From: Scenedesmus sp. ARA3 | Lineage: Eukaryota > Chlorophyta > Chlorophyceae > Sphaeropleales > Scenedesmaceae | Assembly (NCBI GenBank): GCA_004335835.1 | Contig: RWJK01001178.1 | Location: forward strand, 32,588-96,587 | Direction: 5' to 3' | DNA length: 64,000 bases | Translations under genes and position numbers: made by a program | The notes under the pieces: generated by a model | Seen by the model: only the letters and a program-made list of their open reading frames with translations | The model's database searches: none | Told to the model about the DNA's origin: nothing | Shown: one piece after another, positions 58,599-64,000 of the stretch | How the letters are laid out: every line of letters begins with the position of its first letter | Position numbering within the stretch: the first letter of the stretch is position 1

Positions 58599-61500
58599 AT
58601 GGCTTTCTCCTTTGGGGCCAGCAGCACACCAGCTTTTGGAGCAAGTAGCGCACCAGCCTTTGGAGCCAGCAGTGCACCGGCCTTTGGAGCCCCTGCATCG
58701 AGTGCAAGCGGCTTCTCGTTCGGCTCTTCACCGGCATTCGGCACGCCTAGTAGCACCCCAGCGTTTGGAGCTCCCAGCAGCAGCACCCCAGCATTTGGCG
58801 CCAGCAGTACACCTGCCTTTGGAGCAGCAACAAGCAGCGCGCCGCCATTTGGTGCTGCCACCAGCACGCCAGCATTTGGTGCTGCGAGCAGCACACCAAG
58901 CTTCAGCTTCAGTTCAGCTCCTGCCTTTGGCCAGACAGCTGCTCAGACTGCAGTAGCACCATTTGGTGCCTTCGGGCAGCAACAACAGCAGCAGCAAGCG
59001 CAGCAGCAGCAAGCGTTCACTCACGCCACAAAGTTTGATGATCTGGATCAAGCAACGAAGGATAAGCTCACACAATTACAGTGAGTGCAGGAAGTGTCTG
59101 ATACCGGCATGAGCTGACTGTTTTCGCTCGTTTCGTTTCGGTCTGTGCATATCATCGGCCCCATTGTGAAACATGCACCAGCTGCTGCAGCTGCGACAGC
59201 ATAGCAGCAGCACAGCAGCAGCAGTAGCAGCAGCAGCAGCAGGCCCGGGAGCTACACACCACGCAGCTATGTTGCAGCAACCTGTGCACGCCAGCTAAAG
59301 CGCCCTGCGCAGGAGCACAGCTACATGTCAGTTGCAACCACGAGGGTGGCATGCAGAGCCAGCGGGCAAGGCGCTACCACAGGGCTGGTTGTGGCCAAGC
59401 AGGCAACACACTAACCATGGCCTGCCCCTGACACTGCGCCGTTGTACTACTGCTGTGCTGTGTCTGCCTGCAGGGACCAGATCAGCAAGTATGAGGCAGA
59501 CAGGCAGAGGGTGATGCATGCTGAGCACTTGCAGGATAACACGGCACTGCAGCAGGTGTGTGTGCGTGCGTACGCGCAGAGCGGGATAGGCAGATGCAGC
59601 GCTATGAAGCTGTGTAGGGTGTGTGTGGTCGGGACACATGCTGCTGCATGTTGTGCGCTGCTGCAGGACTGTGCAGCTGCCTGCGGCAGACGTACAGCAG
59701 CTGCAGCAGCCTGCTGCAGTGGCCAGGGGTGGCTCTTTGTGATCGCTTCACAAGGTAGCACAGCTGTAGCTGTAGCAGTCCAGCTTCTTTCTCAAGCAAA
59801 GCAGCGAGGTCGTGCCGCTATGTCACTGTTGCTGCTGGTGCTGCCGCAGGGTCTTGATGCAGACACGAGCAGCCTGAGTGCGGAGCTGCGGCAGCTGCAG
59901 GCCTCCATCAAGGCTGAGCAGGAGGGGCTGGCTGACTTCAGGGAGGTGAGACGCTGCTGCTGCTGCTGCTGCTGCTGCCGCCGCTGCTGCTGCTGCTGCT
60001 GCTGCCGCCGCTGCTGCTGCTGCTACTGCTGTTGCTACTGCTGTTTGTTTGTGCATTGACACGCGGGTATTGAAGTGTGTGGTGACATGGGTGTTGCTGA
60101 CCGAAGTTGGTGTCTGCCTTGCTGTACGGTGACGGACTTGCGCATTGGTGCCTTGGTGCCTGTTGATGTTCTTCATATCGGTCAATCTCACAGCTCAGCA
60201 TTGTATGCACAACGTCACTAGCAATATGCCGGCACTACAGCAGCAGTATTGAACCTGGTGCACGCCCTGCAAGTGCTTTCCCCATATGCACAGCTGCCAT
60301 CCCCAGCATGTCCGCCGGTGCTGTCACTGTCACTGTTCTGGACATGGAGCAGGCAGCAGACAGCTTCTTACGCCTGCCCCCTGCTGCTGTTGTAACCCTG
60401 CAGAAAGCCATCCGCCTGTTGAAGAGCACAGAGACAGTCGTGCGCACGTATGAGCGCACAAAGCTGTGGCGTGACGCGCCAGCCATGTACCAGCGTGAGT
60501 GGCTCCCTCAGCATGTACCAGGGGCTTGCAGTCAGCTTGAAGTTCGGTTTCTGCATATGCAGCAAACAGCACAGGAGCATCAACATGCCACTTTTAACCT
60601 GCACTCATAGCATGCACCCCGGTATGTGATGTGGTACGCGCACCCCTGCCTGCTGCACTGACCTGGATTGGTGAACTGTTGCGTATCGCTTGTATACGCT
60701 GATTATGCTGCGTGATCCTCCTGTCGCTTATCGTCATTGATACTGACTATGCATTGCTACACTCCATTGTTACCACCTGCAGGCCAGGAGGCGCTAAAGC
60801 CTGCGCAGCAGGAGCTGCTGTATCAGCCTGTGGTGCTGCCGGATCATCCTGTTGCTTATCGTCATCCATACTGACTATGCATGGCTACACTGCATTGTTG
60901 CCACCTGCAGGCCAGTAGGCGCTGAAGCCCGCCCAGCAGTAGCTGCTGCGCCAGCCCATGGTGCTGCCTGATCCTCCTGTTGCTTATCGTCATCCACACT
61001 GACTATGCATCTCAACACCTCCTTCTGTACCTGCAGGCCAGGAGGCGCTGAAGCCCGCGCAGCAGGAGCTGCTGCACCAGCCCGTGGTGCTGCCCGGGCC
61101 GTTCCTGGAGGAGGCAGTGGCGGGCTTCAGCAGCAACTGCGCGGAGTACAGCAGGTGCCTGGAGGAGGTGGAGCAGGTGGGTGCGCAGCCTGCAGGATTA
61201 GCAGGGTTGAGGAGGTGTTGACAGTAGTGTGCTGGGCAAAAGGATAACCAGCAGGTGCCTGGAGGGGGTGGAGCAGGTGTGGTGGGGCAGCGTGGGGTGG
61301 AGGGCAGCGGTGTGGTGTGGGGACCAGCGAGTGTCGACAGTAGTGTGCTGGGCAAAGGATAACCAGCAGGTGCCTAGAGGAGGTGGAGCAGGTGCGGCGC
61401 TGCGGGCATGTCAAGTGTTTAGCAAGGTTGAGAAGGTGTGCAGGGCAAATGGATAACCAGCAGGTGCCTGGAGGAGGTGGAGCAGGTGGTTGGGCAGCCT

Positions 61501-62796
61501 GGGGTCGCAGCGAGCAGGGACAGCAAGGTTAAAGGTGTTGACAGCAGTGTGCTGGCCAAACAGATAACCGGCAGGTGCCCGGAAGAGGTGGAGCAGGTGC
61601 GGCACGGCATGCAGGGAGTCAGATGTGCACAAAGTGCTGCTATACCAATGCTGTGGTGAGATGAGCCGCTCTGCTGGCTGCGCTGCGACTAAATGCAGTG
61701 GCACACGGCTATGTTAATCCATTTAAAGTTCCACCACACGTCACTAGACTGCTGGCGCGCGCTGCTGCTGCAGGTGCTTGCGGCGTCTTCCCTGCAGGAG
61801 ACGCCTGCTGGGGACGTAAACTGGGTGATGGCGCTACCCACGGTGGTTTCCAACATGCACGACTACTTTGTGGCCACTGCCGCAAAGCTGGAGCGCACAC
61901 ACACAGAGGTGAGGCTGTGTGGCAACAGTGCGCGCATACAGCGGCTGTGCTGGTTGGTAGGCTAGGGCCTGATGCACCAACGCGGTTGTTGGCGTTAGGC
62001 ATGCTGCAGGACACTTCACTTTTGTCCTGGTTGGTGCTGTGTATGCAACCTGCACCCATCGAAGCGTTTGTGCGCGGCAGCAACACACCTGTGCCGATGA
62101 CAGACTGCTGGCGGCTATACGATGTATGCTGTGTTCATGCATGTGGCAGGTCCAGAAGGCCAAGGCAGCGTACCTGGCACGGCTGCGTGCACGTGGCATC
62201 ACAGTGGACCCCTTCGAGCGCGCACACCGCCAGGAGCAGCAGCTGCAGCTGCAGCAGCAGCAGCGCACCGCAGCAGCGCTGGGCCAGGGTGGCCATGGGC
62301 AGCTGGCGGCACTGCCGGCGCCAGCAGCAGCGGCAGCAGGCGGCGTCACAGGGGCCATTGTGCCTGCAGCTGCAGGCAGCCCCGCAGCAGGTGAGGCGCG
62401 GTGGTGCCGGATATGAGCAGTCACTGTAGCAACCAGTCTGACAGGAATGACACGACAGTGCTGTTTTGGAAGTGCATGTCAGCTGTGGGCGGGGCTGCAT
62501 GTTCGACTGTGCGATGTGGAGCAGCCAGGAGCAGTGCAGGGCACCGCAGGCTTCTGCTGATGTGGTTCTGCTTATTGCAGCTGATCATTACACTATCCGC
62601 CTACTGCCCTTGCTTCTGCATTGCAGGTGGACTGTTTGGCCAGGCCAGCCCCGCCACACCAGCAGCAGGCTTTGGCACAGCATCCTTTGGGTCGCCGTTT
62701 GTATCCACGGCTACGCCTGCTCCCTTTGGTGGCGCTGCAGCAAACAACTCCCTCAGCCGCAGCACCAGCAAGGGCAGGAGCGGCAAGAAGCGATGA
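58599..62796 (+). CDS. NUP58: FG nucleoporin NUP58 (NUPL1-like), central channel
   Basis: Component of the Nup62-Nup58-Nup54 channel complex that forms the nuclear-pore permeability barrier. Exons: 58599-59080, 59474-59555, 59850-59945, 60353-60494, 61037-61176, 61774-61908, 62150-62390 and 62627-62796, all in phase, 495 residues. The N-terminal about 145 residues are FG repeats (PAFGASS, FSFGSS). A coiled-coil region follows ([45 protein letters not shown]). The most diagnostic block is [20 protein letters not shown], then [20 protein letters not shown], matching plant NUP58. The C-terminus returns to FG (GGLFGQ, PAPFGG) and ends basic (KGRSGKKR). The start of exon 4 is the least certain. 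Introns 4 and 5 contain three copies of the exon-5 head and five of its tail. Confidence 0.92.
59952..60045 (+). repeat. Intronic CTG/CCG run
   Basis: Starts seven bases after the exon-3 donor of NUP58 and consists of CTG triplets broken by CCG. It reads CTG on the sense strand. It lies far from the acceptor, so it is not part of that splice site. Confidence 0.85.
60690..61100 (+). repeat. Three tandem copies of NUP58 exon-5 start, ~127-bp unit
   Basis: Each copy has TGTTGCTTATCGTCAT-like intron sequence, an ACCTGCAG acceptor (AG ending at 60782, 60910 and 61036) and then the exon head GCCAGGAGGCGCT...GAGCTGCTG...GTGGTGCTGCC. Copies 1 and 2 have substitutions; copy 2 carries TAG triplets. 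Only copy 3 runs on into the full exon. Confidence 0.95.
61140..61610 (+). repeat. Five tandem copies of NUP58 exon-5 end with donor
   Basis: CAGGTGCCTGGAGGAGGTGG followed by AGCAG|GTG occurs at 61152, 61252, 61367, 61461 and 61572, with intervening TGTGCTGGGCAAA-GATAACCAG blocks. Each keeps the exon end (RCLEEVEQ) and the GT donor. Spacing is 94-115 bp. The first is the copy continuous with the exon. Confidence 0.95.
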
Positions 62797-63459
62797 GCAG
62801 GAGCGGCATTGTTGACTGCACAGCTTACGTAGCTTGCGCTGCCCTGCATCATGACTGTTGGTGGCAGTCCTGCACTAGCTGGATTTTTTGCACGAACACG
62901 ATTGTGTCAGCTGGTTGCTGCTACAGTATTTGCATGGGTTCAACCCATGCAAGTTGCATGTGGCTTGCAGCAGATGAACAGTGACGCATCTGCTTGCATG
63001 TGACAACATGGCAGTAGCAAACGCAGTGGCATCAGCCACGGGTCTCAGAATGCCAGTTTAATACCAATCCCTGTGTCCTCGGGACAGGCACACGCTGCAA
63101 CCCTTACAGTTAAGCGGCACCTCTTTGCATGTGACGCATTGCACTGGCTAGGGCACTGCATACTGTCCCAACGATTGGTCTGATCAGTGGCGGCGCTGTG
63201 GACCTTTTGCTTTGAGATTCGGGAGGCCAGGACGGGTGCTTGGGAAACCAACTTTTGAACCACAGCACCTGTCAGTCATTGATGTCACTGACAGTTGCTG
63301 GCATACCACTCACAAGTTGTTCGGTGATGCGTAACTAATGCGATACCGTTTACCGTATTATTATCTGCAACGTGCACCTTGCTGTGCGCACAACAACCAG
63401 CACCAGATATCGGGGCACCTAGCCCCTTTGCTTCTTGCTTGCTTGCAAGCACTTTGACA
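62797..63459. other. Intergenic region NUP58 / eIF4B-like gene
   Basis: 663 bp containing the NUP58 3' UTR and the promoter of the next gene in the same direction. It includes the near-perfect palindrome TTGCATGGGTT-C-AACCCATGCAA at 62930-62952 (11-bp arms, one-base centre), which could form a hairpin in a 3' UTR or serve as a dimeric binding site. Confidence 0.5.
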
Positions 63460-63790
63460 ATGGATAGCGCCTGGGGCATCAAGCCAGGCAGCTGGGCTGA
63501 GGACGTTGAGCAGGAGGAGGCCAAGAACGGGCCTCTGCGCGATGAGGAAGCCTTCCCCACGCTTGGGGAGGCCGTCAGCAAGGAACCCAAAGCAAGCAAG
63601 GCGGGAGGCAAGAAAAAGCCTGTCAAGATGGGGCTGACTGACTTCCTGGGTGCCCAGACTGCCCGCCGCACTGCCAGCGACAAGGAGATTCTGATGGCGC
63701 TGCCCAAGGGCAGCAGCGGACTGCCGAAGGAGGAACGTGATTCCAACGCACTCGGTGGTGGCTTCAAGGACTATGGCGGCAACCGTGGTG
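63460..63790 (+). CDS. eIF4B-like translation initiation factor, first exon only
   Basis: Plant-type eIF4B stimulates the eIF4A helicase and binds RNA during 48S assembly. Only exon 1 is visible: ATG at 63460 to the donor GGTG|GTGCGT at 63790, ending in phase 1 after 110 codons. Marks of the family are the short Trp motif WGIKPGSWAEDVE at the N-terminus, then AFPTLGEAVSKEPK followed by GGKKKPVKMGLTDFLG (compare the plant FPSLKEA...KKKKMSLAEF block). The exon ends in a Gly-rich stretch (GGGFKDYGGNRGG). The rest lies beyond the right edge; 63791-64000 is intron. Confidence 0.75.
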
Positions 63791-64000
63791 GTGCGTCCCG
63801 CCTGTGTCACACATCGTGCGCCCACGCACTCTTGCAGAGTCCAGCAGGCTGTTCCAGCAGTTGCGAAGTGTCGCATGTGGGGTCTTTGACATATTACTTA
63901 GCGACGTGTGTAGCTGGAAGGGCTCCATGGTAGCGGTTCCTGTGTGCACCTCGTTGGCGGGCAGGCTGTCCTGCCTGCCAGGCTCCAGCTGCTGCTGTTG

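Noticed and set aside
62150..62390. Long antisense frames over NUP58 exon 7
   Set aside because: The + strand frame carries the conserved NUP58 block and correct splice phases; the reverse frames are shadows.
1..64000. CRISPR arrays, prokaryotic operons, rRNA and tRNA genes
   Set aside because: The direct repeats found are exon-edge or triplet repeats without regular spacers. Gene structure is eukaryotic. I saw no sequence with the conserved tRNA B-box and cloverleaf arms by eye; a dedicated covariance search was not possible.

Overview
This is a nuclear contig window from a eukaryote, most likely a chlorophyte green alga. The evidence is: genes split into many short exons with GT-AG (and at least two GC-AG) introns; plant-type protein families (26S proteasome ATPase, FG nucleoporin, GONST-type nucleotide-sugar transporter, plant-type eIF4B); plastid- or mitochondrion-like leader peptides; and heavy (CAG)n/(CTG)n triplet content giving poly-Gln, poly-Ala and poly-Ser tracts. 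The triplet style would suit Chlorophyceae such as the Scenedesmus relatives, but the exact taxon is inference. There are no operons, CRISPR arrays, rRNA genes or recognisable tRNA genes.

Layout from left to right. RPT5 proteasome ATPase, reverse strand, 3' part beyond the left edge (352-1654). Divergent from it, an alpha/beta hydrolase in 7 exons (2133-4818). A gene-poor stretch with a two-copy 176-bp repeat. An intronless nucleotide-sugar transporter, reverse (6704-7798). A second, chlorophyllase-like hydrolase (9646-11457) and a small membrane protein (11530-12232). A hemerythrin-domain protein, reverse (13314-15553), head-to-head with a MYND zinc-finger protein (15980-19659). A METTL21-type methyltransferase, reverse (20118-23712). 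A 1,971-residue polytopic membrane protein, reverse (26604-33426). A small secreted Cys-containing protein, reverse (34803-35159). A gene-poor 4.8-kb stretch with one degenerate reverse-transcriptase-like fragment. A tyrosine-kinase-like protein kinase, reverse (40009 to about 44577). A giant protein of roughly 3,600 residues, reverse (45810-58252), with a 50-N assembly gap in a Ser-coding triplet run. Head-to-head with it, the FG nucleoporin NUP58 (58599-62796). Finally the 5' exon of an eIF4B-like factor at the right edge.

The genes do not form one pathway; this looks like an ordinary gene neighbourhood with several divergent pairs. The most unusual signal is architectural. In at least five genes, roughly 95-205-bp tandem duplications copy an exon edge together with its splice site into the adjacent intron, leaving decoy exon ends and decoy donors or acceptors. 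Several copies are multiples of three and stay open, so they could give in-frame alternative exons. A second pattern is triplet polarity: long exonic runs are CAG on the sense strand, while runs abutting 3' splice sites are CTG on the sense strand. Three apparent frame breaks (MYND gene twice, giant gene once) suggest residual long-read indels or lineage-specific lesions.
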